Positions 18,313 through 26,922 of a stretch of 64,000 bases of DNA are shown here, one piece after another. This stretch comes from Streptomyces venezuelae (GTDB lineage Bacteria > Actinomycetota > Actinomycetes > Streptomycetales > Streptomycetaceae). The translations under genes and the position numbers were made by a program. The DNA lies in the NCBI RefSeq assembly GCF_008642275.1, contig NZ_CP029189.1, forward strand, positions 124,001 through 188,000. Direction: 5' to 3'. A model generated the notes under the pieces. The model ran no database searches. It was not told where the DNA came from and saw only the letters and a list, made by a program, of their open reading frames with translations. Numbering within the stretch: the stretch's first letter is position 1; each line of letters begins with the position of its first letter.

Positions 18313-19518
18313 ATGACTCAGCACACCGATGTGGTCGTGATCGGCGGCGGATACGCGGGTGTCATGGCGGCCAACCGCCTGACGCAGCGGGACGGCGTGT
18401 CGGTGACCCTGGTCAACCCGCGTGCGGCGTTCGTCGAGCGGATCCGCCTGCACCAGCTGGCGGCCGGGACCGACGACGCGGTCGTCGAGTTCCACGAGGT
18501 CCTGGCCGCGGGCGTCCGGCTGGTCGTGGACACGGTGACGCGGATCGACGCCGCTGAGCGCAGCGTGACGCTGGGGGCCGGAGCCACGGTCGGCTACGAC
18601 TACCTGGTGTACGCGGTGGGCAGCGGCAGCGCCGATCCGCGTGTACCGGGGGCCGCCGAGTTCGCCTACCCGGTCACCACCCTGGAGGAGGCGCAGCGGC
18701 TGCGGCCGGTCCTCGACGCCGCCGCCCCGACGGCGGCGGTGACGGTCGTCGGGGCGGGCCCGACCGGCATCGAGGCCGCCGCCGAGCTCGCCGAGCAGGG
18801 CCGCCGCGTGACCCTGGTCTGTGGCGGTGTGCTCGGCCCCTACCTGCACGGCCGGGGCCGCCGCTCGGTTGCCGGCAGGCTGGCCGGGCTCGGGGTGACC
18901 GTGCTCGACGGTCCCGGGACGAGGGTGACGGCGGTGACCCGCGATGCGGTGGAGCTCGGCGACGGCCGCGAGGTGCCGAGCGAGGTGACCGTCTGGACCG
19001 CCGGTTTCGGCGTGCCGGACCTGGCCGTGCGCAGCGGACTGAGCACGGACGCCCTGGGCCGCCTGCTCACGGACGAGACGCTGACGAGTGTGGACGACGA
19101 ACGCGTCGTCGCGGCGGGAGACTCGGCGGCGCCTTCGGACCTGCCGCTGCGGATGAGCTGCCAGGCCGCGATACCGCTGGGCGCGCGGGCCGCCGACACG
19201 GTGCTCAGCCGGATCGACGGCGAGCGCCCCGCGACCCTCAACCAGGTGTTCGCCGGGCAGTGCATCAGTCTGGGCCGCCGTGCCGGCATCTTCCAGTTCG
19301 CCCACAGGAACGACGTGGCGCTGTGGTTCCACATCGCCGGCCGGCTCGGTGCGAAGGTCAAGGAGCTGGTGTGCAAGGGCACCGTCAAGCACCTGGCCGA
19401 CGAGGCGGGCAAGCCCGGTTCGTACGGCTTGCACCGCGTCTCGGGAGGCGACCAGCGCGGGCGGCGACTGCGGGCCGAGCGCGGCGAGGCGGTGGCCCCC
19501 GCCGGCCGACGGGTCTGA
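18313..19518 (+). CDS. NAD(P)/FAD-dependent pyridine nucleotide-disulfide oxidoreductase (NDH-2-like)
   Basis: 401 residues. Two nucleotide-binding folds are present: an N-terminal FAD site (VVVIGGGYAGVMAANRL) and a mid-protein NAD(P)H site (VTVVGAGPTGIEAAAELAEQG, near residue 140). A VVAAGDSA segment near residue 270 closes the FAD site, as in type II NADH dehydrogenases and ferredoxin reductases. No CxxxxC redox disulfide is seen, so a quinone or other carrier is the likely acceptor. AAGGAG precedes the ATG. It stands as the COE-type partner oxidoreductase of the ECF41 sigma factor upstream. Confidence 0.85.
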   Translation: MTQHTDVVVIGGGYAGVMAANRLTQRDGVSVTLVNPRAAFVERIRLHQLAAGTDDAVVEFHEVLAAGVRLVVDTVTRIDAAERSVTLGAGATVGYDYLVYAVGSGSADPRVPGAAEFAYPVTTLEEAQRLRPVLDAAAPTAAVTVVGAGPTGIEAAAELAEQGRRVTLVCGGVLGPYLHGRGRRSVAGRLAGLGVTVLDGPGTRVTAVTRDAVELGDGREVPSEVTVWTAGFGVPDLAVRSGLSTDALGRLLTDETLTSVDDERVVAAGDSAAPSDLPLRMSCQAAIPLGARAADTVLSRIDGERPATLNQVFAGQCISLGRRAGIFQFAHRNDVALWFHIAGRLGAKVKELVCKGTVKHLADEAGKPGSYGLHRVSGGDQRGRRLRAERGEAVAPAGRRV

Positions 19519-19978
19519 CCGAGGCTCGCCCACGGCCGGTCCGGACCGGGTGTCCGGGAGGTGCGTCGCCGTGCCGAAGGTCCCGGCCACCGCGCCGGAC
19601 GAGCACCGCCCGGCCGAACTCCCGGGGCCCGGGCCGCCTTCCGCGGCGCTCCGGCGCGTACTCCGCCCGCAGCACCTCACGGGTCGTGACCGAGGGAATT
19701 CAGCAGGTAGCAATTAGATGAATTCCTGACTGAATTCCCGTCAACAAGCCTCCGGTTCATATCTCGATTTGATAACAACCCGCCCGGAAAGGACTGGACC
19801 ATTAGGATGCGACGCGCGTAACTCACCTTGATTTATTGCGAGTTGATTGTTCGTCAAATCAGGCCGACAGGTAACGGAATGATTTCTCGGAGCGCGCCCC
19901 CGTTTGTCCGAATTCTCCTCAGCATTCGTCTGGCAGGCTTCCGCGCACCCAGTCTTCCGACAACGATTTGAGGTGCCC
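19519..19978. other. AT-richer intergenic region upstream of the secreted metalloprotease
   Basis: 460 bp, with 19681-19920 visibly more AT-rich than the surroundings. GGGAATTCAG (19694-19703) and CTGAATTCCC (19730-19739) form a perfect 10-bp inverted repeat 26 bp apart, with a third GAATTC between. No ORF with coding-like GC3. It probably holds the protease promoter. Confidence 0.45.
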
Positions 19979-22045
19979 ATGACAGGACGTCGCAGACGGC
20001 CTGCCGCCGCCGACCACCGCCGCAAACCGCGCCGGTTGATACTCGTCACCGCCGCCACCGCAGCGGCGGGGCTGATAGCCGCAGGCATCGCCTACTCCGG
20101 AATCGGCGACGGCGCCCAGGCCGCGGCGCCCGAGGTGGAAGCAGCGGCAGCCGCTCCGGCCGCCGCACCGGCCCGTGACCACGAGCCGGAACCGATCGCG
20201 GCCGCGCCCGCCAACGAGACGGCGCGCGGCATGATCTACGACGGCCTCCAGGCCGCGCCGAAGGGCGACCGGTGCGTGGGTGTCTACCGCACCGACACCG
20301 GGCTGTGCACCCACGGCCCCGACGCCCCGCCCAAGGGTGTCGACATCACGAAGGACATCGAGCCCGCCGTCAAGGAGACGGCTCCGGCGGCCGATCCGGC
20401 CCGCCCCGCGGCCGATGACCCTGCGAGCAAGGAAGGTGGCGGGCGTCCTCAGGACGCGCCCGCGGCCGACGCGTCGACGGCCACCAAGGCCTCCGCACCC
20501 GAACCCGCGGCCGGTGCCGCGGCCGGCAGCCAGACCGTGGCCGCCGGCCCCGCCGGCCAGACCGTCCAGTGCGACGGCGACGGCAGCACCGGCAACCGCG
20601 TACAGGTCGTATACGTCCACGCCCCGGGCAAGGACCGCTACTCCGAGTACGTCGCCTCGTTCCGCAAGTGGGCGGCCGACGCCGACCTCATCTACTCGGC
20701 GAGCGCCAAGGAGACAGGCGGTGTCCGGCACATCCGCTACGTGACCGCCGCGGACTGCACCCCCACCGTGCTCAACATCGAGCTCCCGGCCAACGCCCTG
20801 GCCGAGTTCAGCGCGACCAACAACGCGCTCGCCGCCAAGGGCCTCGACCGCCGCGACCGCAAGTACATGATCTTCGCCGACAGCCAGGTCTACTGCGGCA
20901 TCGGCACCTTCGCGGGCGACGAGCGTCCCGGCCAGGCCAACCAGAGCAACTTCGGCCCCTCCTACGGGCGCACCGACTCCGGTTGCTGGGGCGGTCACAC
21001 CGCCGCGCACGAGCTCGGCCACAACCTGGGCGCGGTCAACAACAGCGCCCCGAACACCAGCCGTGGCGCGCACTGCACCGACGAGTACGACGTCATGTGC
21101 TACTCGGACACCCCGTACTACCCGCAGATGCGCAACGTCTGCACCAACCAGGCCGCCGAGAACATCCTGGACTGCAACCACGACGACTACTTCCACACCA
21201 GTCCCAAGGCCGGAAGCTACCTGGCCACGCACTGGAACATCGCCGACAACCAGTTCCTGATGAAGACCCAGGGCGGCGGCACGGACCCGGGTCCGAACCC
21301 GAACCCGACGCCCACCAAGAAGCCCACGCCGACGCCGACCAAGAAGCCCTCCGGCGGACCGGCCGTGACGGCGGCCCAGATCCAGACCACCTCGGTCGTG
21401 GTGAGCTGGCCCAAGGTCGACGGTGCCTCCTGGTACGCGGTGCAGCTGAACGGCAAGCACCTGACGTGGGTGCAGTCCCAGGTGCTCCGCATCTACAACC
21501 TGCAGCCCAACACCGCCTACAAGGTCACCGTCTCGGTCCGCGACAGCTCCGGCCGTGACAGCGGACCCGGCAAGGCCGCGTCCTTCCGTACGACGGGAGC
21601 GGGCGGCGGCACCACCACTCCGGGCACCAAGTACGTGCTCGGCAACGGCAGCAGCGGCATGGCGGCGGAGCTGTGGGGCGGCCGCACCGCCGACGGCACC
21701 GTCCTCGTGGGCGGTCGCGCCAACGGGTACGCCCAGCAGCAGTGGTACTTCGACGACGCCGGCAACGGCCAGGTGCGCATCAAGTCCGCGGCCTCCGGCA
21801 AGTGCCTCCAGCCGGGCGGCACGCCCGCCGCGGGCATGTGGGTCGCCCAGCAGCCCTGTGCCAACGGCAACGGCGCGCAGGCCTGGAAGGTGACGTCCCG
21901 CGGTGGCGCGGTGACCGTGACGGACCCGAGCGGCGGCTTCGCCCTCACCGTCAGCAACCGCCCCTACTACGGGTACTGGCTGCTCGACCTCCAGCGTGCG
22001 GACGGCCGCGCGACGCAGGCCTGGACCCTGCAGAAGTCCGGCTGA
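19979..22045 (+). CDS. Secreted zinc metalloprotease with Fn3 and ricin-like domains
   Basis: 688 residues. An arginine-rich n-region and hydrophobic segment (RRLILVTAATAAAGLIAAGIAYSG) form a signal peptide, followed by an Ala/Pro-rich propeptide-like stretch to about 195. The catalytic domain has HELGHNLGAVNNS near residue 343, the HExxHxxG zinc motif of metzincin-type enzymes, and several cysteines. A PTPTKKPTPTPTKKP linker leads to an Fn3 domain (about 461-539). A C-terminal beta-trefoil-like domain (KCLQPGG...QAWKV...QAWTL) ends the protein. Extracellular proteolysis with carbohydrate or surface binding is the expected role. ATG chosen because the signal peptide starts there; a GAGG site precedes it. 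Confidence 0.85.
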   Translation: MTGRRRRPAAADHRRKPRRLILVTAATAAAGLIAAGIAYSGIGDGAQAAAPEVEAAAAAPAAAPARDHEPEPIAAAPANETARGMIYDGLQAAPKGDRCVGVYRTDTGLCTHGPDAPPKGVDITKDIEPAVKETAPAADPARPAADDPASKEGGGRPQDAPAADASTATKASAPEPAAGAAAGSQTVAAGPAGQTVQCDGDGSTGNRVQVVYVHAPGKDRYSEYVASFRKWAADADLIYSASAKETGGVRHIRYVTAADCTPTVLNIELPANALAEFSATNNALAAKGLDRRDRKYMIFADSQVYCGIGTFAGDERPGQANQSNFGPSYGRTDSGCWGGHTAAHELGHNLGAVNNSAPNTSRGAHCTDEYDVMCYSDTPYYPQMRNVCTNQAAENILDCNHDDYFHTSPKAGSYLATHWNIADNQFLMKTQGGGTDPGPNPNPTPTKKPTPTPTKKPSGGPAVTAAQIQTTSVVVSWPKVDGASWYAVQLNGKHLTWVQSQVLRIYNLQPNTAYKVTVSVRDSSGRDSGPGKAASFRTTGAGGGTTTPGTKYVLGNGSSGMAAELWGGRTADGTVLVGGRANGYAQQQWYFDDAGNGQVRIKSAASGKCLQPGGTPAAGMWVAQQPCANGNGAQAWKVTSRGGAVTVTDPSGGFALTVSNRPYYGYWLLDLQRADGRATQAWTLQKSG

Positions 22046-22095
22046 TCACCGCCACGGCGCAGCACGCCCTGACGCCCTGACGGCGTGAACCCACC

Positions 22096-22130
22096 CCGGC
22101 GGACGGCCGCACCGCGCGGCCGTCCGCCGG
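22096..22130. terminator. 15-bp hairpin terminator after the metalloprotease
   Basis: CCGGCGGACGGCCGC, loop ACCGC, GCGGCCGTCCGCCGG: a perfect stem 50 bp after the stop codon. Confidence 0.8.
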
Positions 22131-22161
22131 TACCCCTCATCTTGACCGGAGCACCCCGACG

Positions 22162-22788
22162 ATGCGCATACGAATCGTTTTCTCGGCCGCCCTGGCCGCA
22201 CTCGGCCTCATGTTCCTGCTCCCCACCGCGGCCCACGCCCACGGTGACACCGTGAAGGTGGTGGTGACCGGGCAACGGAACGGTCATGTCACCGCCGACG
22301 TCACCTGGGAGAACGACGGGGACGCCGTGGACGAGGCCGTCGCCGCGACCGTGAACGCGGTCAGCGTGGACGGCTCCCGCACCATGGGGCCCTGGCGCCT
22401 GGTGCGCGATCCCGCCGCGGCGCCGGCGGGCTGGACCACGGCCGAGGCGCTGCCGCCGGGTTCGTGGAAGGTCGGCGTCGACGTGGGCTTCCCGGCTCTG
22501 GGGCACGGCGAACTCGAAGTGGGCGTACCCGTGGTGGACCCGGCTCCGGTCGCCCCGACCCCGGTCGCCTCGGCCGCGGCGCCCGCCCCGTCGTCCGCGG
22601 CGCCGGTGTCCTCGGCCGTCTCGGCGCCGGCCGCCTCCACCGCGCAGGCCGCGGAACCGGCCGCCGATTCCCAGGGGTACGCCGTCTGGTGGACGACGGC
22701 GGGTGTGGCCGTGACCGCCGTGGCGGGTGCGGCCGTGGGTCTCCTGCTCCGCCGCCGCCGGCGCGTACGGCTCGACCGTCTCGGCTAG
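22162..22788 (+). CDS. Secreted, C-terminally membrane-anchored protein of unknown function
   Basis: 208 residues. A signal peptide (MRIRIVFSAALAALGLMFLLPTAAHAHG, cleavage after AHA) precedes a beta-rich domain of about 95 residues with no recognised family. A Pro/Ala/Ser spacer of about 45 residues, one transmembrane helix (TAGVAVTAVAGAAVGLLL) and a basic RRRRRVR tail follow. This is a surface-tethered extracytoplasmic domain on a flexible stalk. The N-terminal His next to the predicted cleavage site recalls CopC-like copper proteins, but the rest of the copper-site pattern is not evident. It lies between two hairpins, so it is probably monocistronic. Confidence 0.7.
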   Translation: MRIRIVFSAALAALGLMFLLPTAAHAHGDTVKVVVTGQRNGHVTADVTWENDGDAVDEAVAATVNAVSVDGSRTMGPWRLVRDPAAAPAGWTTAEALPPGSWKVGVDVGFPALGHGELEVGVPVVDPAPVAPTPVASAAAPAPSSAAPVSSAVSAPAASTAQAAEPAADSQGYAVWWTTAGVAVTAVAGAAVGLLLRRRRRVRLDRLG

Positions 22789-22889
22789 GCCGTCTCGGCT
22801 AGCCGTCACTTTCCAGGCTTTCAGATCCTTCGGATCCTGCCCGGCTCCGGGCAGGTCCGCGAGGCCCCGGTCACGGGGGGCCGGAGCGC

Positions 22890-22940
22890 CAGGGGGTGTT
22901 GTGTCGATCGGCTCCGGCCCGATCGGCAGGACACCCCCTG
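22890..22940. terminator. Interrupted long hairpin
   Basis: CAGGGGGTGT (22890-22899) pairs with ACACCCCCTG (22931-22940), and inside them CGATCGG pairs with CCGATCG, separated by short bulges. A likely shared terminator for the plus-strand membrane-anchored gene and the minus-strand relic. Confidence 0.55.
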
Positions 22941-22949
22941 TGCCGTGCT

Positions 22950-23151
22950 CTACCGGCCCGTGGCGACCGCGGCGGAGACCGCCTCGGCGAGGCGCTCCAG
23001 CCCGTGCGGGTTAGCCCGGTGAGTCCGCGTTCCGGGCCACCGCCTGCGCGGACAGGCCCGCGGCGTGCAACGCCGACAGGATCAGCGGGAGATCCGCGTC
23101 CTGGTCGGCGCCGCCCCGGCTCGTCACGACCGCGACCCTCGCCGTACCCAT
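22950..23151 (-). pseudogene. ATP-grasp gene relic with internal deletion
   Basis: From an ATG with a GGGAGAGG site, 46 codons read MGTARVAVVT...ADLPLILSALHAAGLSAQAVA, resembling the N-terminal strand-helix of Streptomyces ATP-grasp ligase-like proteins. A TAA then stops the frame. Directly after it, in another frame, comes PHGLERLAEAVSAAVATGR with a stop, resembling the last helix of a similar protein. This fits a large internal deletion joining the two ends of a roughly 300-codon gene. Family assignment rests on short segments only. Confidence 0.45.
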
Positions 23152-23265
23152 GGGCCTCTCCCGTCCACTCCTCGGACCGCCCCGTGCGGCCGCACACCCG
23201 GACGATCACTCTTGCACACGCACCGTGGAGGGAACCCGGCCACCCGATCATGCGTCGTATCCGAG

Positions 23266-24360
23266 GTGGAAGACGGTGCGAGGCGGACAGGCGGGGCTGC
23301 GGCGGTGGTGAGCGTGGCGGGAAGCGGTGCACGGCGCACCGCGCGGCGGCGCTGGGGCACCGACGGCCGGAGAGGTACGCCCTGGACGCGCGGACGCGTT
23401 CCGGCGGGGCTCGCGCTGCTGAGCGCCGCGCTGCTGGTGTTCCACTCCGCGGTCCCCAACGCGGTGGGCCGCCTGGGCAGTGCGCTGGAGGCCTTCCTGC
23501 CCTGGCTGGGCCTCGCGGTCCCGGTCCTGCTCGTCTCGGCGCTGGTGCGCCGCTCGCTCACGGCGCTGGTGGCCGTGGTGCTGCCCGCGGCCGCGTGGGC
23601 GGGCCTCTTCGGCGGGCTGCTGCTGCCGGCGGGACGTGTCCCGCACGACATCACGGCCCTCCAGCACAACGTGAGTGACGAGAACCCGGATCCCGCCGGC
23701 ACCGCCCGCGCCCTGATGGAGCCCGCGCCGGATCTCATCGCTCTGGAGGAGCTGACGCCCTCGGCGCTGCCGGCCTACGAGGCCACGCTGGCGGCCGCGT
23801 ACCCGTACCACGCGGTCGAGGGCACGGTCGGGCTCTGGTCGAAGCACCCGTTCACCGACGTCGGACGCGTGGACATAAGGCCCGCGGGCATCGGGGAGGG
23901 CTGGAACCGCGGTCTGCGCTGCGGTGTGCGCACGCCCCGGGGTGAGATCGCGGTGTACGTGGCGCACCTGCCCTCGGTCCGCTTCCGGGCGAGCGGTTTC
24001 GGCTCCGGCCCGCGGGACGAGAGCGCGCGGCTGCTGGGCGCGGCCGTCGCCGCCGAGAAGCTGGAGCGGGTGATCCTGCTGGGGGACCTCAACGGCACGG
24101 TGGACGACCGGGGGCTCACCCCGCTGACTTCCCGGCTGAGCGCGCCGCGTCGGGGACTGGCCTTCAGCTGGCCCGCGACCGTCCCGGTCGCCCGGATCGA
24201 CCAGGTCCTCACCCGCTCGGCGACAGCTGTCGAGGTCTGGACGCTGCCCGCGACCGGCAGCGATCACCTGCCGGTCGCCGCCCGCATCAGGCTGGACGCC
24301 TCGGACGCCTCAGGCGCCTTGGCCGCCTCAGGCACCTCGGACGCCGCACACGCCTCATAG
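23266..24360 (+). CDS. Membrane endonuclease/exonuclease/phosphatase-family protein
   Basis: About 364 residues. Three N-terminal transmembrane segments (PAGLALLSAALLVF; FLPWLGLAVPVLLVSALV; LTALVAVVLPAAAWAGLFGG) are followed by an EEP-fold domain from about residue 135. Its motifs are LQHNV, the metal-binding EE in LIALEEL, GDLNGTVDD and the terminal GSDHLPV. Such proteins hydrolyse phosphodiesters in nucleic acids or lipids; orientation suggests the domain is outside the membrane (inference). Start uncertain: GTG at 23266 or the paired GTGs at 23305/23308. The last six bases overlap the convergent dehydrogenase gene. The C-terminus is a degenerate Ser/Ala repeat (DASDASGALAASGTSD). Confidence 0.75.
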   Translation: MEDGARRTGGAAAVVSVAGSGARRTARRRWGTDGRRGTPWTRGRVPAGLALLSAALLVFHSAVPNAVGRLGSALEAFLPWLGLAVPVLLVSALVRRSLTALVAVVLPAAAWAGLFGGLLLPAGRVPHDITALQHNVSDENPDPAGTARALMEPAPDLIALEELTPSALPAYEATLAAAYPYHAVEGTVGLWSKHPFTDVGRVDIRPAGIGEGWNRGLRCGVRTPRGEIAVYVAHLPSVRFRASGFGSGPRDESARLLGAAVAAEKLERVILLGDLNGTVDDRGLTPLTSRLSAPRRGLAFSWPATVPVARIDQVLTRSATAVEVWTLPATGSDHLPVAARIRLDASDASGALAASGTSDAAHAS

Positions 24361-25323
24361 CCGGATGGCGAGCTTGCCGCGTACGTGACCGTCCCGCAGG
24401 TAGCGGATGGCGTCGGGCACTTCGGCCAGCGGGTAGGTCCGGTCGACGGCGGGGGTCACCGATCCGGCCTCGATGAGCTCCGTGAGGGCTTCGAGGTCGC
24501 GGCTGCGCACCAGGGTGCCGTGCGCGCGCAGCCGGTGGCCGACGAAGGGCGAGAGCAGCATCGCGCCCAGCTGCCGCTGGTTGCCGCCGATCCAGTTGCC
24601 GCCGCCTTCCCCGCCGACGATGACGAGGGTGCCGCGGGGGGTGAGGGCGCGGCGCAGGCGGGCGATGGGCCGGTTGCCCGCGATGTCGAGGATGACGTCG
24701 TAACGGTGGCTGCCGTCGACCGGGTCCTGCTGGGTGTAGTCGAGGACCTCGTCGGCGCCGAGGGAGCGGACCAGGTCGGTCTTGGCGGTGCTGCACACTC
24801 CGGTGACGTTGGCGCCGTAGGCCTTGGCCACCTGTACGGCGAAGCTGCCCACGCCGCCGGAGGCGCCGAGGACGAGGACGCTCTGGCCCGCCTTGACCCG
24901 TCCGCTGTCCCGTACCGCGCCCAGGGCGGTGCACGCGGAGACGGGCACGGTCGCGGCCTGTTCGAAGTCGAGGGAGGCCGGCTTCGGCGCGAGGGCGCCC
25001 TCCTTGGCGCGGGCGTACTCGGCGAACGACCCCGTGCAGTTGCCGTACACCTCGTCGCCGGGCCGGAAGCCGGTGACGTCGGGGCCGACGGCTTCGACCA
25101 CTCCCGCGACGTCCAGGCCGCGGACGCGCGTCCTGGGTCTGCGCAGACCCGTCACGGCGCGGACCGCGTAGGGCATGCCCGCCATGAGGTGCCAGACGCC
25201 CTGGTCGACACCGGCCGCGCGCACGCGTACGAGGACCTCGCCCGGGCCCGCGACCGGCCGTTCCGTCTCCTCCATCCGCAGGACCTCGGGCGGTCCGTAG
25301 ACGTCCTGGACCATGGCCTTCAT
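24355..25323 (-). CDS. NAD(P)-dependent MDR-family alcohol dehydrogenase / quinone oxidoreductase
   Basis: 322 residues. A GroES-like N-terminal domain contains [24 protein letters not shown]. The Rossmann domain has the nucleotide motif [20 protein letters not shown] near residue 150. Zinc ligands of classical alcohol dehydrogenases are absent, pointing to a zinc-independent quinone oxidoreductase-like enzyme. The ATG overlaps the XRE regulator's stop (ATGA), so it is the last gene of a three-gene coupled operon (membrane protein, XRE regulator, dehydrogenase). Confidence 0.85.
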   Translation of the reverse strand: MKAMVQDVYGPPEVLRMEETERPVAGPGEVLVRVRAAGVDQGVWHLMAGMPYAVRAVTGLRRPRTRVRGLDVAGVVEAVGPDVTGFRPGDEVYGNCTGSFAEYARAKEGALAPKPASLDFEQAATVPVSACTALGAVRDSGRVKAGQSVLVLGASGGVGSFAVQVAKAYGANVTGVCSTAKTDLVRSLGADEVLDYTQQDPVDGSHRYDVILDIAGNRPIARLRRALTPRGTLVIVGGEGGGNWIGGNQRQLGAMLLSPFVGHRLRAHGTLVRSRDLEALTELIEAGSVTPAVDRTYPLAEVPDAIRYLRDGHVRGKLAIRL

Positions 25324-25550
25324 TCTTCGTCTCCTTCGGTGGAGGTGTACTGGAACACGGTGTCGAGCGGTACCCCGAACACGCGGGCGATCTCGAACGC
25401 CTTCTCCAGGGAAGGCGAGTAGCGGCCCTGCTCGATGGCGATGACGGTCTGACGGGTCACGCCGATCCGGCGGGCGAGCTCGGCCTGGGTCATCTCGCCG
25501 TTGGCGAAGCGCAGGGCCCGGATGCTGTTGGTGACCCGGGTGGGCCTCAC
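25320..25550 (-). CDS. XRE-family helix-turn-helix regulator
   Basis: 76 residues, essentially one Cro/C1-type [50 protein letters not shown], the compact YozG/PF01381 kind. It starts at a GTG overlapping the upstream membrane-protein stop (GTGA) and ends in an ATGA overlap with the dehydrogenase. Fusion-free small XRE proteins next to a four-helix membrane protein usually autoregulate the operon; the repeats upstream are candidate operators. Confidence 0.88.
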   Translation of the reverse strand: MRPTRVTNSIRALRFANGEMTQAELARRIGVTRQTVIAIEQGRYSPSLEKAFEIARVFGVPLDTVFQYTSTEGDEE

Positions 25551-25975
25551 CACGGGTGGAAGCCGAGCCGGTAGGAGGCGATCTTCGCGGTCGACGCGAG
25601 GAGCGCCGACAGGACGAATCCCAGATAGATCGCGTTGGCGATCCAGAACCGGTCCGCTTCGGCCATCGCCAGGAGCATCCCGGACACGGCGCCGATCGCG
25701 ATGAACGACTGGCCGATGTGCTCACCGAACTGGTTGATCTCCCGGTCCCGCTGGTCCTTGACCTTCCCCTCCTCGGGTGAGAGCAGTGACACGGCGATGT
25801 GGAGCACGATCGAGGCGACGATCGCCGCGCCGACCGTCCACAGCAGTGCGGCCGCGTACGGCTGCTGGGCCAGGGGTGCGCTTCCGGAGCGCCCGAGGAC
25901 GACGGCCAGATACGCCCCGTACGACACCACCGTGACCACGATCATGATCCACGCGCGTTTCTCCTCGACTGCCAC
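25547..25975 (-). CDS. Four-helix integral membrane protein of unknown function
   Basis: 142 residues with about four transmembrane segments: [53 protein letters not shown] and [20 protein letters not shown] charged cytosolic loop ([24 protein letters not shown]) separates helices 2 and 3. I assigned the start to the GTG 5 bp after GGGGAG; a GTG two codons upstream overlaps that site. It is the first gene of the operon with the XRE regulator, an arrangement seen repeatedly in actinobacteria; its biochemical role is unknown. Confidence 0.75.
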   Translation of the reverse strand: MAVEEKRAWIMIVVTVVSYGAYLAVVLGRSGSAPLAQQPYAAALLWTVGAAIVASIVLHIAVSLLSPEEGKVKDQRDREINQFGEHIGQSFIAIGAVSGMLLAMAEADRFWIANAIYLGFVLSALLASTAKIASYRLGFHPW

Positions 25976-25988
25976 TGCCACTCCCCAT

Positions 25989-26050
25989 GTAAAGAAAACC
26001 CGACATCGGCAGTGTCAAAGAATCAGGACACCATGTCAATATTTCTTTAC
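25989..26050 (-). promoter_or_regulatory. Operator-like region of the XRE operon
   Basis: A perfect 9-bp inverted repeat GTAAAGAAA (25989-25997) / TTTCTTTAC (26042-26050) frames two direct TGTCAA repeats (26013 and 26034), 21 bp or two helical turns apart. On the operon strand these read TTGACA, usable as -35 elements; one has TCTTTA 17 bp on. AT-rich against its neighbours. Likely promoter plus autoregulatory sites. Confidence 0.45.
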
Positions 26051-26141
26051 CTCGCCCGGCAGCGGAGCGGACGCCGCGCGCGACGGGCCGACGGCGGGAG
26101 CGGGTTTCAGGAGCTGGTTGTCAGCGCGCCGGCGCTGGTTG

Positions 26142-26885
26142 TCAGCGCCCCGGGGCGGACGGGGCTTCGAGGAGCTCGGGCCCGTTGTTGCGCACGTTGT
26201 TCACCGCGGTCGACACGGCGCGGACGTCGAGCCGGCCGCCCGCGGGTGCGGCGAGCAGGGCGCGCAGCGCGTCCGGGTCCTGGTGGGACGGGTCGAGCCA
26301 GGCCTCGTAGTCCGCCGGGGCGAGCGCGAGCGGCATCCGGGGGTGGACCCGGCCGGCGGCGTCGGTGGCCTCGGTGGTGATGATCGTGCAGGTCGCCCAC
26401 CACGCCGCCGGATCGTCGTCGGCGGCGACCGCGGGGTCGCGCCAGAACTCGTACAGCCCGGCCATCGCCATCACCTCCCCGTCCTCGGGACGGATGAAGT
26501 ACGGCTGCTTGTACGCCTTCACGGAACCGGAGGCGGGCACGGGCTCCCACTCGTAGAACCCGTCCGCCGGCAGCAGGCACCGGCGCTTGGCGAAGGCACG
26601 CCGGTAGGCCGGCTTCTCGTGCACCGTCTCCACCCGAGCGTTGATCATCTTCGCGCCGCCGGACACGCTCTTCGACCACGAGGGCACCAGCCCCCATCGC
26701 AAGGGGCGCAGGTGCCGCTCCAGTACGCCGCTCTCCCGGTCGGCGCGCTCCAGCACCGCCCACACGGCATCGGTGGGGGCGACGTTCCAGCTCGGCTCCA
26801 GCGCGTGCCCCGGGTCGGGGGGCGTGGCCTGGAACAGGCCGGAGAGGTCCTCGGGACTTCGGGTGGAAGCGTAACGGCCGCACAT
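26142..26885 (-). CDS. SRAP-family (YedK/HMCES-like) abasic-site protein
   Basis: 247 residues. The start was set at MCGRYAS because the family's catalytic Cys2 must follow the initiator methionine. Other conserved parts are EPSWNVAPTD, the WGLVPSW segment, INARVETVHEKPAYR (Asn and Glu of the active site), CLLPADGFYEW and HPRMPLAL (active-site His). Family members form a thiazolidine crosslink with abasic sites in single-stranded DNA, protecting stalled forks. It is cytosolic. A 21-bp near-repeat containing GCTGGTTGTCAGCGC at 26112-26147 straddles the stop codon. Confidence 0.9.
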   Translation of the reverse strand: MCGRYASTRSPEDLSGLFQATPPDPGHALEPSWNVAPTDAVWAVLERADRESGVLERHLRPLRWGLVPSWSKSVSGGAKMINARVETVHEKPAYRRAFAKRRCLLPADGFYEWEPVPASGSVKAYKQPYFIRPEDGEVMAMAGLYEFWRDPAVAADDDPAAWWATCTIITTEATDAAGRVHPRMPLALAPADYEAWLDPSHQDPDALRALLAAPAGGRLDVRAVSTAVNNVRNNGPELLEAPSAPGR

Positions 26886-26922
26886 ACCGTCCACCCTGCC
26901 AGCTGAACCGGGTCCGTGCAGG

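Noticed and set aside
23250..23307. ATG at 23250 as the start of the EEP-family gene
   Set aside because: It is in a different frame from the membrane and catalytic segments; only GTG codons at 23266, 23305 and 23308 are in frame.
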